From CALZJC01 sp963781065 (GTDB lineage: Bacteria > Acidobacteriota > Thermoanaerobaculia > Multivoradales > JAHEKO01): DNA of 64,000 bases. Both the position numbers and the translations under genes were made by a program. Shown here one piece after another: positions 28,597 through 37,128 of the stretch (position 1 is the stretch's first letter; each line of letters begins with the position of its first letter). Under the pieces are notes generated by a model. It searched no databases, had not been told where the DNA came from, and saw only the letters and a program-made list of their open reading frames with translations. The stretch is taken from assembly GCA_963781065.1 (NCBI GenBank), contig CAWAET010000022.1, forward strand, positions 1 through 64,000, given 5' to 3'.

Positions 28597-30294
28597 ATGC
28601 CCCGATCCGCACCCGCCACGAGCGCCGCCCCCCTTCTGCTGGCCCTGCTGGCCGCCGCCTGCGCGCCGGCGCCCGAACCGGCACCGGCGCCCGCGCCGCC
28701 CGACCCCGCGGCCCTGGCCGCCGGGGTCGAGCAGGCGATCGACGGCGAGCTGCTGCGCGGCCACGTCGCCGCGCTTGCCGACGACGCCCTGGCCGGCCGG
28801 GGGCCCGCCAGCGAGGGCGACCTCGCCGCCCGCGCCTATCTGATCGAGCAGATGACCGCCCTGGGCCTCGAGCCGGGCGCCGCCGACGGCTCGTGGGAGC
28901 AGCCGATGCGGATCGTCGGCATCACCTCCAAGGCGCCTCGCGAGTGGTCCTTTCTCGGCGGCCGGCGGGGCCTGGTGCTCTCCTGGTGGGACGACTTCAT
29001 CGCCGCCAGCGGCGTCCAGGATGACCGCGCCGATATCCGCCAGGCCGAGGTGATCTTCGTCGGCTACGGCATCGAGGCGCCCGAGTACGGCTGGAACGAC
29101 TACAAGGACGTCGACGTCAGCGGCAAGGTGCTGCTGATGCTCAACAACGACCCCGAGTGGGACCCCGAGCTGTTCGCCGGCGAACGGCGCCTCTACTACG
29201 GCCGCTGGACCTACAAGTATCAGGAGGCCGCCAGGCGCGGCGCCGCCGGCGCCGTCATCATCCACACCACGCCGTCGGCGGGCTACCCCTTCCAGGTCGT
29301 CCAGACCTCCTGGACCGGCGAGCAGTTCGAGCTGCCGGGCTCGCCGCGCAGCCAGATCGAGGCCTGGTTGACCGAGGAGGCGGCCGTCAAGCTGGCCAAG
29401 CTGGCGGGCCAGGACCTCCAAGCCCTGGTCGAGGCCGCCCGCTCGGCCGACTTCCAGCCGGTGCCGTTCGACGTCACCACTTCGCTGGCCCTGACCAACG
29501 AGATCCGCGAGGTGGAGACCGCCAACGTCGCCGGCCTCCTGCGCGGCTCGGACCCCGTCCTCGCCGACGAGGTCGTGGTCTACACCGCACATCACGACCA
29601 TCTGGGGGTCGGTGAGCCCAACGACCAGGGCGACACGATCTACAACGGCGCCCTCGACAACGCCAGCGGCTGCGCCCAGCTGCTGGCCATCGCCAAGGCG
29701 TTCTCCGAGCTGCCCGAGCCGCCCCGCCGCTCGGTGCTGTTCCTGTTCGTCGCCGCCGAGGAGCAGGGGCTGCTCGGCTCCGCCTACTACGCCCGCAACC
29801 CGACCTTCGCGCCGGGACGGATCGCCGCCAACATCAACCTCGACGGCGGCAACATCTGGGGCCGCACCACCGACGTGGCCTTTATCGGCTACGGCAAGTC
29901 GAGCCTCGACGCGGTGGTCGAGGCGGCGGCGGCGCGGCAGGGCCGGACCGTGGTCGGCGACCAGTTCCCCGACAAGGGCTACTTCTACCGCTCCGACCAG
30001 TTCAACTTCGCCAAGATCGGCGTGCCGGCAATCTACCTCGACACCGGAGCCGAGTTCGTCGATCGGCCCGAGGGCTGGGGCAAGGAGCAGATCGACGCCT
30101 GGACCGAGGTCCACTATCACCAGCCCAGCGACGAGCTGACCGACGAGTGGGACTACGCCGGCATGGTCGACGACGCCCGCCTGGCCCTCGAATGCGGCCT
30201 GGCGGTGGCCGAGTCCGACGCGGCGCCGGCCTGGGTGCCGGGCGACGAGTTCGAGGCGGCTCGCAAGCAGGCGCTGGCGGCGCTCGGCGGCTAG
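28597..30294 (+). CDS. M28 family metallopeptidase with PA domain, lipoprotein
   Basis: The 565-residue protein has a lipobox (LLAAAC near residue 24). A PA-type insert (about 140-300) precedes and interrupts the Zn-peptidase domain (about 310-540). Zn ligands can be read as His in TAHHDHLG, Asp in NGALDNASG, the Glu pair in VAAEEQGLLG, Asp in NINLDGGN and His in VHYHQPSDE. It would be a surface aminopeptidase or carboxypeptidase feeding on peptides. GGAG lies 11 bases before the ATG at 28597. The gene stands alone. Confidence 0.92.
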   Translation: MPRSAPATSAAPLLLALLAAACAPAPEPAPAPAPPDPAALAAGVEQAIDGELLRGHVAALADDALAGRGPASEGDLAARAYLIEQMTALGLEPGAADGSWEQPMRIVGITSKAPREWSFLGGRRGLVLSWWDDFIAASGVQDDRADIRQAEVIFVGYGIEAPEYGWNDYKDVDVSGKVLLMLNNDPEWDPELFAGERRLYYGRWTYKYQEAARRGAAGAVIIHTTPSAGYPFQVVQTSWTGEQFELPGSPRSQIEAWLTEEAAVKLAKLAGQDLQALVEAARSADFQPVPFDVTTSLALTNEIREVETANVAGLLRGSDPVLADEVVVYTAHHDHLGVGEPNDQGDTIYNGALDNASGCAQLLAIAKAFSELPEPPRRSVLFLFVAAEEQGLLGSAYYARNPTFAPGRIAANINLDGGNIWGRTTDVAFIGYGKSSLDAVVEAAAARQGRTVVGDQFPDKGYFYRSDQFNFAKIGVPAIYLDTGAEFVDRPEGWGKEQIDAWTEVHYHQPSDELTDEWDYAGMVDDARLALECGLAVAESDAAPAWVPGDEFEAARKQALAALGG

Positions 30295-30368
30295 CGCCCG
30301 AGGGGCAGCCCCCGAGGGCCTCGCGCGGGCCGGCGCGGGCGGCCCGGAAGGCGGCCCGCGGCGGCCGG

Positions 30369-30608
30369 CTACTCGAGGTTCGAGTGGGAGCCGTCGCACA
30401 TCGGCGAGTTGCCGGTGTGCTTGCACTGGCAAAGCGCCACCCGGCGGCTCTCCTCGAGCTCGAACTTCAGCGGCTCGAAATCGGTGCTCGAGTGGGAACC
30501 GTCGCAGAACGGCTGGTTCTGCGACAGCCCGCAGCGGCACCAAAAGTACGTCCCGGCCTCGAGCTCGAGAACGGCGGGCAGGCGATCGGCGATCCTCGGT
30601 TCTGTCAT
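30369..30608 (-). CDS. Double CDGSH iron-sulfur protein
   Basis: The 79-residue protein has two CDGSH motifs, CRCGLSQNQPFCDGSH (about 24-39) and CQCKHTGNSPMCDGSH (about 60-75). Each provides three Cys and one His for a [2Fe-2S] cluster, as in mitoNEET-type proteins. Two-motif forms are common in bacteria. They serve in electron or cluster transfer; the partner is unknown. It is the last gene before the inverted repeat at 30679, separated from the adenosine deaminase gene by about 180 bases. Confidence 0.92.
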   Translation of the reverse strand: MTEPRIADRLPAVLELEAGTYFWCRCGLSQNQPFCDGSHSSTDFEPLKFELEESRRVALCQCKHTGNSPMCDGSHSNLE

Positions 30609-30678
30609 GCCGACATCCTAACCCAGGGCGCCGGGCGGAGCGACGAGGCGCCCGGAGGCGAAGCCCGGCCGGAGACCC

Positions 30679-30797
30679 CCCGTAGCGGTCGACCTCCGTG
30701 TCGACCGTCCGGCGACGCGTCGATGACGACCGACCCGGGTATCGACCGTCGGGTGATCAGGACGACCTCGGTCGACACGGAGGTCGACCGCTACGGG
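30679..30797. repeat. Inverted repeat, two 27-bp perfect arms
   Basis: The left arm is 30679-30705 and the right arm 30771-30797, perfectly complementary, with a 65-base loop that is itself partly self-complementary. Each arm contains TAGCGGTCGACC or its complement. The right arm includes the stop codon of the adenosine deaminase gene. It could end the long upstream transcript or be a small mobile palindromic element. The length of the perfect arms argues against chance. Confidence 0.75.
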
Positions 30798-31852
30798 ACT
30801 ACGACCGCCTCCCCCAACTCCTCCTCGCCGATCCGAGCAAAGCTCCGCCGGAACTCGGCCTCCAACCGCTTCTTCTCCGCCGCCGGCACGAAGGCGTGCC
30901 GCACCGCCGCCAGCGAGAAGCCCGCCAGCCTCTCCGGCGGGTAGCCCCAGGTGCGGTGGACCCGGCGGTACTCCTCGTTCAGGGTGACGTCGAAGAAGGC
31001 CGGGTCGTCGGTGTTGACCGTCACCTCGACTCCGGCCGCGGCCAGGCGGTCGAACGGGTGCTCCTCCAGGCTCGGCACGGAGCGCAGGGCGACGTTGGAG
31101 CTGGGACAGACCTCGATGGGGACGCCGGCGGCACGCAGCTCTTCCATCAGCGCCGGGTCCTCGGCGGCGCGAATGCCGTGGCCGATCCTCTCCGGCCGGC
31201 AGACGGCCAGCGCCGAGCGGATGTTGTCGGCATCGGTGTTCTCGCCGGCATGGGCCACCCGGTGGAGGCCCTGGCGCTCGGCCTCGGCGAAGTGGTCGCC
31301 GAACGGCTCGTCGGGCTCGGACTCGAAGCCCGACAGGCCCAGCGCCGCCACCGTCCGATGGCGCTCGGCCAGCGCCCACTCCAGGGTCAGGTCGGCCTGG
31401 CCGGGCAGGTTGCGGACGATGTCGGGGATCAACCGCAGCACGACGCCCCGCCGCCGCCGCCCCTGCTCGACCGCCTCGGCCATGGCGTCGGCCAGCTCGC
31501 CGACGTTGACCCCGTTGGCGGCGTGGATGCCGACGGTGAGGTGGGCCTCACAGTAGACGACGTTCTGGCGCTCGAGCTCGGCCAGCAACTGGTCGGCGAC
31601 GAGCTGGAAGTCCTCCGGATCGCGCAGGCACTCGAGACAGGCCAGGTAGATGTCGACAAACTCGGCGAAGTCCTCGAAGCGGAACCAGCGCCGCACCCCC
31701 TCGACGGTCGTCGCCGGCAGGTCGACGCGGTGACGCGCCGCCAGCCGCAGCAGCGTCGCCGGCCGGATCGAGCCCTCGAGGTGGAGGTGCAGCTCCGCCT
31801 TGGGCATCCGGGCGATGAAGCGGCCGACCCGGTCCGGGCCCGGGCGGCTCAA
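30791..31852 (-). CDS. add: Adenosine deaminase
   Basis: The 353-residue metal-dependent hydrolase has PKAELHLHLEGS for the first two Zn His ligands near residue 20, HAGE for the third His and catalytic Glu near residue 200, and VTNVNTDDP-like VTVNTDDPAFF for the Asp ligand near residue 278. It deaminates adenosine or a related aminopurine; some family members act on adenine or other substrates. The TTG at 31852 forms a TTGA overlap with the coaD stop; the ATG at 31807 would remove 15 residues and keep all motifs. It is the last gene of the chained operon, and its stop lies in an inverted repeat arm. Confidence 0.88.
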   Translation of the reverse strand: MSRPGPDRVGRFIARMPKAELHLHLEGSIRPATLLRLAARHRVDLPATTVEGVRRWFRFEDFAEFVDIYLACLECLRDPEDFQLVADQLLAELERQNVVYCEAHLTVGIHAANGVNVGELADAMAEAVEQGRRRRGVVLRLIPDIVRNLPGQADLTLEWALAERHRTVAALGLSGFESEPDEPFGDHFAEAERQGLHRVAHAGENTDADNIRSALAVCRPERIGHGIRAAEDPALMEELRAAGVPIEVCPSSNVALRSVPSLEEHPFDRLAAAGVEVTVNTDDPAFFDVTLNEEYRRVHRTWGYPPERLAGFSLAAVRHAFVPAAEKKRLEAEFRRSFARIGEEELGEAVVVP

Positions 31853-32370
31853 GGATCGCTCTTCTGGCGCCGCGCGCGCAGCTCGGCCATGCGCTCGAGC
31901 ACCGGCGCCGGCACCAGGCGGTCGAGCTTGCCGCCGAGAAAGAAGACCTCCTTGACCAGCCGGCTCGACAGATAGCTGTACTCCTCCTTGGGGGTCAGGA
32001 AGACGGTCTCCATCCGCGGGTCCAGCTGGCGGTTCATCAGCGCCATCTGGAACTCGTACTCGAAGTCCGACACCGCCCGCAGGCCGCGGACGATGGTGCG
32101 GGCGCCGATCTGGTCCATGAAGTCGACCAGCAGGCCGGAGAAGCTCTCGGCCCGGCAGTCCGGCAGGTCGGCCAGCAGCCCCTCGAGCATCGCCACCCGC
32201 TCGTGGACGGCGAAGGTCGGGCTCTTCTCCTCGTTGTTGAGCACCGCCACCACGACCTCGTCGAAGATCGGCCGGCAGCGGCGCACGATGTCCATGTGGC
32301 CGTTGTGGATCGGGTCGAAGGAGCCGGCGTAGACGGCGATGCGGGGCTCATTGATCGGCGGCCGGCTCAT
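31849..32370 (-). CDS. coaD: Phosphopantetheine adenylyltransferase
   Basis: The 173-residue protein has the nucleotidyltransferase motif YAGSFDPIHNGHMDIV (about 14-29), VRGLRAVSDFEYEF near residue 93 and YSYLSSRLVKEV near residue 130 (family consensus ISSS). It transfers AMP from ATP to 4'-phosphopantetheine in coenzyme A synthesis. It overlaps the beta-propeller gene by ATGA and the next gene by TTGA, so translation is probably coupled. Confidence 0.95.
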   Translation of the reverse strand: MSRPPINEPRIAVYAGSFDPIHNGHMDIVRRCRPIFDEVVVAVLNNEEKSPTFAVHERVAMLEGLLADLPDCRAESFSGLLVDFMDQIGARTIVRGLRAVSDFEYEFQMALMNRQLDPRMETVFLTPKEEYSYLSSRLVKEVFFLGGKLDRLVPAPVLERMAELRARRQKSDP

Positions 32371-34556
32371 CGGGTCGCCCTCGTCAGGTCGATGGTCACG
32401 GTGTTGAACGCCGCGTCGACCACCCGCAGCAGGACCAGCCGCGCCGCGCTCGGCCAGTCGACGATCAGCGTCTCGCGGCGGCCGTCGAGCAGGCCGTCGG
32501 CCGAGCTCAGCGATCGCCAGGGGCCGCCGTCGGCGCTGACCTCGGCCGAGCGCAGCGGGTTCCAGGCGTCCGCCACCTCGACCCGCAGACCGCCCTGGCG
32601 GCGCTCGATCTCGACCAGCGCCGGCGGCGTATGGTCGATCAGCACCGGCTCGCTGATCTCGGCCGCCGTCATCGCCTCCTCGAGGCTGTTCTCTTGCCGG
32701 TCCGAAGCCCGCAGCCGGAACCGGTAGAGGCCGTCCGGCAGCGCGCTGGCGTCGAAGCCGTAGTGGTCCGTGTCGAGCTTGTCGGCGACCGGCAGCCACG
32801 CCTCGTCGCCGCCGTCGACGCGGAACGTGAGCTCGTAGACGAGCTCGTCGCCATTGGGGTCCTCGGCCTTCCAGCGCAGGCTGCGGTAGCCGCGCTTCCA
32901 CAGCGTCTTGTACCGCTGGTCGGCGCGCGGCGTGCCGGTGTCCAGGGTGGTGAAGATCCCCTCGCGGTTCGGGTGCACCGGCTCGAAGACCTGGTTGGCG
33001 GGGTTGAAGGAGGTCGGCACCAGGATCTCGCCGGGCTCGAGGACGGTGAAGCTGTCGATGCTCGGTGGCAGGTTGCCCTGGAGATAGGAGACCACCACCT
33101 CGCTGAGCTCGGGCGAGGCCGATGCCGCGGCCGCGGCATCGAGCTCGGCCCGCCACTGCAGATAGCGGCCGGGCGCGAGATCGGCCAGCGGCACCTCGCG
33201 GCCGGCGGCGGCGGCCGTCCAGTCGCTCCAGGTGGCGTCCGGCGAAGCGCTCATGCCGCTGCGGGCCGCGAACCGCACCCGGGCGCCGTCCGGCAGGCGG
33301 CCGCGCCAGCGCAGGCTGCCGAAGTCGGCGATCTGCTCGGCGTCCAGCGCCGGGCTGGTGAAGGTGCCGTGCCGCTCGCTCTCGGCCGACAGCCGGTAGA
33401 GCGCGGCGGCGTTGGTGGTGGCGAAGGCCGGCCCCGGCTCGTCCGCCAGCAGGGCGACCAGCTGGCGCTCGTCGACGTCCTTCTCGAGCACCATGTCACC
33501 GTCGCGGAAGCTGTACAGCTTGCCCTCCTGGCCGGTGGCCACCCACAGCCGGTCGCGGTGCCAAAGCAGGGCGTAGGCGGTCTCTTCGGTGAACTTCCAG
33601 ACCGACTCCACCCGGCCTCGCGGCGAGATCCGCACCAGCTCGGAGCGGGCCCCGGCAAAGCCGCTGGGCCGGCTGCCGCTGGCGGCGTCCGGCTCGCCCT
33701 CCGCGACCACGGTCACGGTGGCGGTGCCGCCCTCCTCGCCGGCGTCCTCCTTCTTGCTCTCCTTGCCGGCGCTCTCGCGCTTGCCCAGATCGGTGAAGCT
33801 CGCCTCCGAGGCCAGCAGGACCGCATAGCACCAGCCGTCGGCGCCGGCGGCAAGCGCCACCACCTCGGGCTGGACGCCGTCGTACAGGGTGCGCGCCCGG
33901 CCGCTGGGATCGATCCGCAGGATCAGGCCCTCGCCGGCCGTGCCGGCCAGCAGATCGCCTCCAGGCAGCGGCTCGAGAGAGCGCAGGTGGGTGTCCTCGC
34001 TATCGAACAGCACCTCGCCCTCGCCCCCGGCGTCGACCTGCCACAGCCGCCCCTCGGTGCCGGTGGCGACCAGCAGCCGGCCCGCCGCCGACCGGGCGAT
34101 CGCCCAGATGTAGGTCTCGCCGGGGTCGAAGAAGGGCTCCGCCTCGCCGCCGGCGATGCGGTAGACCTTGCCGTTGGGCGAGGTGCCGGCAAAGACCGTA
34201 CCGTCGTCGTCGGCCCAGACCGCGAAGACCTCCGGCTCGGGGGCCGAGAACAGGGTCTCGACCCCACCGGCACGGTCCACCAGCATCACCTTGCCGCCGT
34301 TGCCGGTGCCCAGCACCCAGCCGTCGGGGTGGGGCGCGGCGGCGAACAGGAACGGCTCGCCGATGGTCGCCAACCGCGAGGCGCGGTCGGCCAGCCGCAG
34401 GGTGCCCAGCGGGTCGACGCTCAGACCGTCCAGGGTGCCGCCGAGAAACGCCTCCCGAGTGTTCAGCCGGAAGAAGCGCACCTCCGCCCGCGCCGCCGGC
34501 GCCACGGCGGCCGCCAGCAAGATTGTGGTTCCGATCGCCGCCAGTCGCCGCCTCAT
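32367..34556 (-). CDS. Secreted beta-propeller protein with C-terminal beta-sandwich region
   Basis: The 729-residue protein has a signal peptide (about 1-24, AAAVAPAARA). Residues about 45-385 hold repeated blades of the kind GTVFAGTSPNGKVYRIAGG and LLVATGTEGRLWQVDAGG, as in NHL/WD-type propellers. An acidic, Ser-rich insert sits near 255-290. The C-terminal half (about 390-729) contains discoidin-like or Fn3-like strands (RYLQWRAELDA, YELTFRVDGGDEAWLPVADK). No catalytic residues are evident. It is likely a periplasmic or surface protein. It is coupled by 4-base overlaps to an S55 peptidase upstream and coaD downstream. Confidence 0.8.
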   Translation of the reverse strand: MRRRLAAIGTTILLAAAVAPAARAEVRFFRLNTREAFLGGTLDGLSVDPLGTLRLADRASRLATIGEPFLFAAAPHPDGWVLGTGNGGKVMLVDRAGGVETLFSAPEPEVFAVWADDDGTVFAGTSPNGKVYRIAGGEAEPFFDPGETYIWAIARSAAGRLLVATGTEGRLWQVDAGGEGEVLFDSEDTHLRSLEPLPGGDLLAGTAGEGLILRIDPSGRARTLYDGVQPEVVALAAGADGWCYAVLLASEASFTDLGKRESAGKESKKEDAGEEGGTATVTVVAEGEPDAASGSRPSGFAGARSELVRISPRGRVESVWKFTEETAYALLWHRDRLWVATGQEGKLYSFRDGDMVLEKDVDERQLVALLADEPGPAFATTNAAALYRLSAESERHGTFTSPALDAEQIADFGSLRWRGRLPDGARVRFAARSGMSASPDATWSDWTAAAAGREVPLADLAPGRYLQWRAELDAAAAASASPELSEVVVSYLQGNLPPSIDSFTVLEPGEILVPTSFNPANQVFEPVHPNREGIFTTLDTGTPRADQRYKTLWKRGYRSLRWKAEDPNGDELVYELTFRVDGGDEAWLPVADKLDTDHYGFDASALPDGLYRFRLRASDRQENSLEEAMTAAEISEPVLIDHTPPALVEIERRQGGLRVEVADAWNPLRSAEVSADGGPWRSLSSADGLLDGRRETLIVDWPSAARLVLLRVVDAAFNTVTIDLTRATR

Positions 34557-36448
34557 CTGCCCGTCTCCCCCCTCGTTGCCGGCGGCGCGCTCACCGCCAT
34601 CGGTTCCGCGGCGCCCGCCGGTGGCGGCGAGTCGCCCGGCGCCACCGGCTCACGGCGGCGCACCTCGAGATCCACCCGCAGCAGGCCGCTGACCGGCACC
34701 GCCAGCCGCCGCTCGCTCTGTTGCGCCACCGCCAGCCGCAGCGGCTGGGCGCTGCCGGAAGGCGCCGCGGCCCAGATCGACCGTAGCGAGCCCGGCAGCT
34801 GCGGCAGGGCCTCGCCGGCCACCGCCAGCCCCGGGCCGCCAAAGACGCCCAGCACCACCAGGTCGCGCCGCGAGTGCAGGCCCCGCAGCAGGTCCAGCGC
34901 CTGGCGGAAGCGGACCGGCGCCGCGCGCTCGATCGCCATCCGCGCCGCGTCGACGCTGGTGCCGTCGCCGACCAGCAGCGTATAGCGGCCGTCCGGCAGG
35001 TCGGTGGGCAGCTGGATCGGGATCGACTCGCGAAACAGCTCGCCGCGATAGGCCATGAGGTCGAGATTGAGCTCGAGCCGGTCTCCGGGGCGCAACTCGG
35101 TCCGGCTGACGTGCGCCTCGACCAGGCGGGCCAGCCGCGGCCGGGGATGCTGCTCGAGCTCGATCTCGATCGCCGCCAGCTCGACCTCGGCCATCGGGTT
35201 GCCGGTCAGAAAACCGGCGAAGGCCAGCAGATAGACCGCCGCTTCGATCCCCGCCGACTCGCCGTCGAAGCTCTGCTCCACCCGCAGCACGCCATGCTCC
35301 GCCAGGTCGAGCTTCGCCCGCATGTCGAGCCCCTGGGCACCGCCCGCCTGGGTGGCCGCATCCAGCGCCCCCAGCACCGAGATCGCGGCCAGCGTCGGGG
35401 TGAGCGTCGGCAGGTGGGCCAGACGCAGCTCGAAGTCCGCCTGACGCTGGCCGCTGACCGAGATCCGCAACGGCACCGTCGGCGCCAACGCCCCCAGGCG
35501 GCCGCGGATGCCGGCCGCCCGGTCGAGCTCGAAGGCCCCCACCACCGAGCCGAGGTTGGCGATCTTGAAGGAGCTGAACTGGCTCGGCAGCACGGTGATC
35601 ACCTCGGAGGTGGCCATCGGCACGGCGAGCTCGCCGATGCCGAGGAAGGCGTGGCCGAAGGCGAGCAGGCTGTCGCCCACGCGGTCGGTGACGGTGCCGG
35701 TGGCCGCCATCCGCAGGTCGCCGTCGATCAGCACGCCGGCCACCGAGCCCCCGGGCACCAGGTCCGCCGGCGTCAGCCGCGAGCTGCCGGCCGGCGAAAC
35801 GGTGCCGAGGCCGCCGGCCAGCCGCTGCCGGCTGGGCTCGCCAAAGCCGACGGTGCTCCACATCAGGCCGGAGCCGAAGCGGTCCGCCGCCTGCGAGCGC
35901 AACCGCCCAAGACCGTCGACGAGCAGATCCCGCGGCAGGTCGTTGGCCGCCAGCTGGTCGAGGGTCACCCCCGGCTCGCCGCGCGCCGGGCCCTCGGTGC
36001 CGGCCGGCACGGCGTAGAGCTTACGCATCTGCTCGATCGGCGTGATGCCGGCGATCGGCTCGCGCGCGAACGGCCAGGCGAAGGCCACCGCCCCCGCCAA
36101 CTTGCCGTCGAGATAGACCGGGCTGCCGCTCATGCCGGCGATGACGCCGCTGGTCTCGAGCCCCTGGCCGCTGAGCCGGGCGAGGATGAAGCTGGTGCCC
36201 GGGCGCAGGTTCTCCCAGATGCCCAGCACCTCGACCTCGAAGCGGTCCGGCTGGTCGCCCTGAAAGACCGACAGACCGTAGCCCCGCTGGCCGGCGCGGA
36301 CCTCGGTGAGCGGCAGGATCTCCTGCTCGTGGGCGGCGGCCCCGAGACCCGGCACCGGGTCCAGCATGGTGCCCGACACCAGCGCCAGCGCCACGATCGT
36401 CAGGCGGCACTGGCAGCGGGCGGAGCGCGGGGCGCGACGACGTCTCAT
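34553..36448 (-). CDS. SpoIVB-type peptidase S55 domain protein
   Basis: The 631-residue exported protein has an N-terminal hydrophobic segment (about 17-37). The S55 domain follows (about 45-330), with QRGYGLSVFQG and the catalytic loop VIAGMSGSPVYLDGKLAGAV near residue 104, where Ser of GMSGSP is the presumed nucleophile. A beta-rich C-terminal half ends in a Pro/Ala tail. SpoIVB is known from endospore formers, where it cleaves SpoIVFA. S55 domains also occur in non-sporulating Acidobacteria and related phyla with unknown targets. The adjacent secreted propeller protein, coupled through an ATGA overlap, is a plausible partner. Confidence 0.85.
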   Translation of the reverse strand: MRRRRAPRSARCQCRLTIVALALVSGTMLDPVPGLGAAAHEQEILPLTEVRAGQRGYGLSVFQGDQPDRFEVEVLGIWENLRPGTSFILARLSGQGLETSGVIAGMSGSPVYLDGKLAGAVAFAWPFAREPIAGITPIEQMRKLYAVPAGTEGPARGEPGVTLDQLAANDLPRDLLVDGLGRLRSQAADRFGSGLMWSTVGFGEPSRQRLAGGLGTVSPAGSSRLTPADLVPGGSVAGVLIDGDLRMAATGTVTDRVGDSLLAFGHAFLGIGELAVPMATSEVITVLPSQFSSFKIANLGSVVGAFELDRAAGIRGRLGALAPTVPLRISVSGQRQADFELRLAHLPTLTPTLAAISVLGALDAATQAGGAQGLDMRAKLDLAEHGVLRVEQSFDGESAGIEAAVYLLAFAGFLTGNPMAEVELAAIEIELEQHPRPRLARLVEAHVSRTELRPGDRLELNLDLMAYRGELFRESIPIQLPTDLPDGRYTLLVGDGTSVDAARMAIERAAPVRFRQALDLLRGLHSRRDLVVLGVFGGPGLAVAGEALPQLPGSLRSIWAAAPSGSAQPLRLAVAQQSERRLAVPVSGLLRVDLEVRRREPVAPGDSPPPAGAAEPMAVSAPPATRGETGR

Positions 36449-37128
36449 GGTGGTGGCGCCGGCTCGTCCCGCGCCGCCCGGATGGGCAGGTCCGGGACCC
36501 GCCGGCGCAGGTCGGCAATAGGATAACTCCCGCGGCGCAGAACCGTCAGCCGGCCCTCGCCCAGGGCCAGCAGGGTCGACGGCGGCCCGCCGGCGAGACG
36601 GCCGCCGTCGACGATCGCGGCGTCGCAGCCGGCCAGCAGGCCCGGCAGCTCCGCCGGATCGGTGACCGGCGGATCGCCGCTACGGTTGGCGCTGGTGGCG
36701 GTCAACGCCCGGCCGAGACCGCGGAGCAGGCGCAGCAGCGCCGGACAGTCCGGCAGCCGAACGGCCAGGGTTCGCCCGCCGGCGGCCGCCGGCATGCCCG
36801 GCGCGGCCGGCACGACCAGGCTCAGCGGCGCCGGCCAGAGGGCCGCAAGCCGACGAAACAGCGGCTCGCCCACCGCAATGCCGAGGGCCGCCAGCTGACC
36901 CAGGTCGGCCGCGACCACCGGCAGCGGCTGGCCCGCCTGACGCCCTTTGAGGCGGTAGATCGCCGCCACGCCGCGCGGATCGCGTGGATCGGCCGCCAGC
37001 CCATAGCTCGACTCGGTGGGCACCGCCAGAACACCGCCGCGGTCGAGCAGCCGGCCGAGCGGCGCCAGGGGGTCGCCCGGGCGCCAGCGGCGCGGCGGCG
37101 CCGGATCGGAGCGACCGGCGGCCGTCAC
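36445..37128 (-). CDS. L-threonylcarbamoyladenylate synthase (Sua5/YciO/YrdC family)
   Basis: The 227-residue YrdC-fold protein has GGVLAVPTESSYGLAADP near residue 31, KGRQAGQPLPVV near residue 60 and LTATSANRSGDPP near residue 143, the three conserved stretches that bind threonine, bicarbonate and ATP. It makes threonylcarbamoyl-AMP for the t6A modification of tRNAs. There is no Sua5 C-terminal domain. The GTG start overlaps the recN stop (GTGA), and its stop overlaps the S55 gene (ATGA). Confidence 0.9.
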   Translation of the reverse strand: MTAAGRSDPAPPRRWRPGDPLAPLGRLLDRGGVLAVPTESSYGLAADPRDPRGVAAIYRLKGRQAGQPLPVVAADLGQLAALGIAVGEPLFRRLAALWPAPLSLVVPAAPGMPAAAGGRTLAVRLPDCPALLRLLRGLGRALTATSANRSGDPPVTDPAELPGLLAGCDAAIVDGGRLAGGPPSTLLALGEGRLTVLRRGSYPIADLRRRVPDLPIRAARDEPAPPP

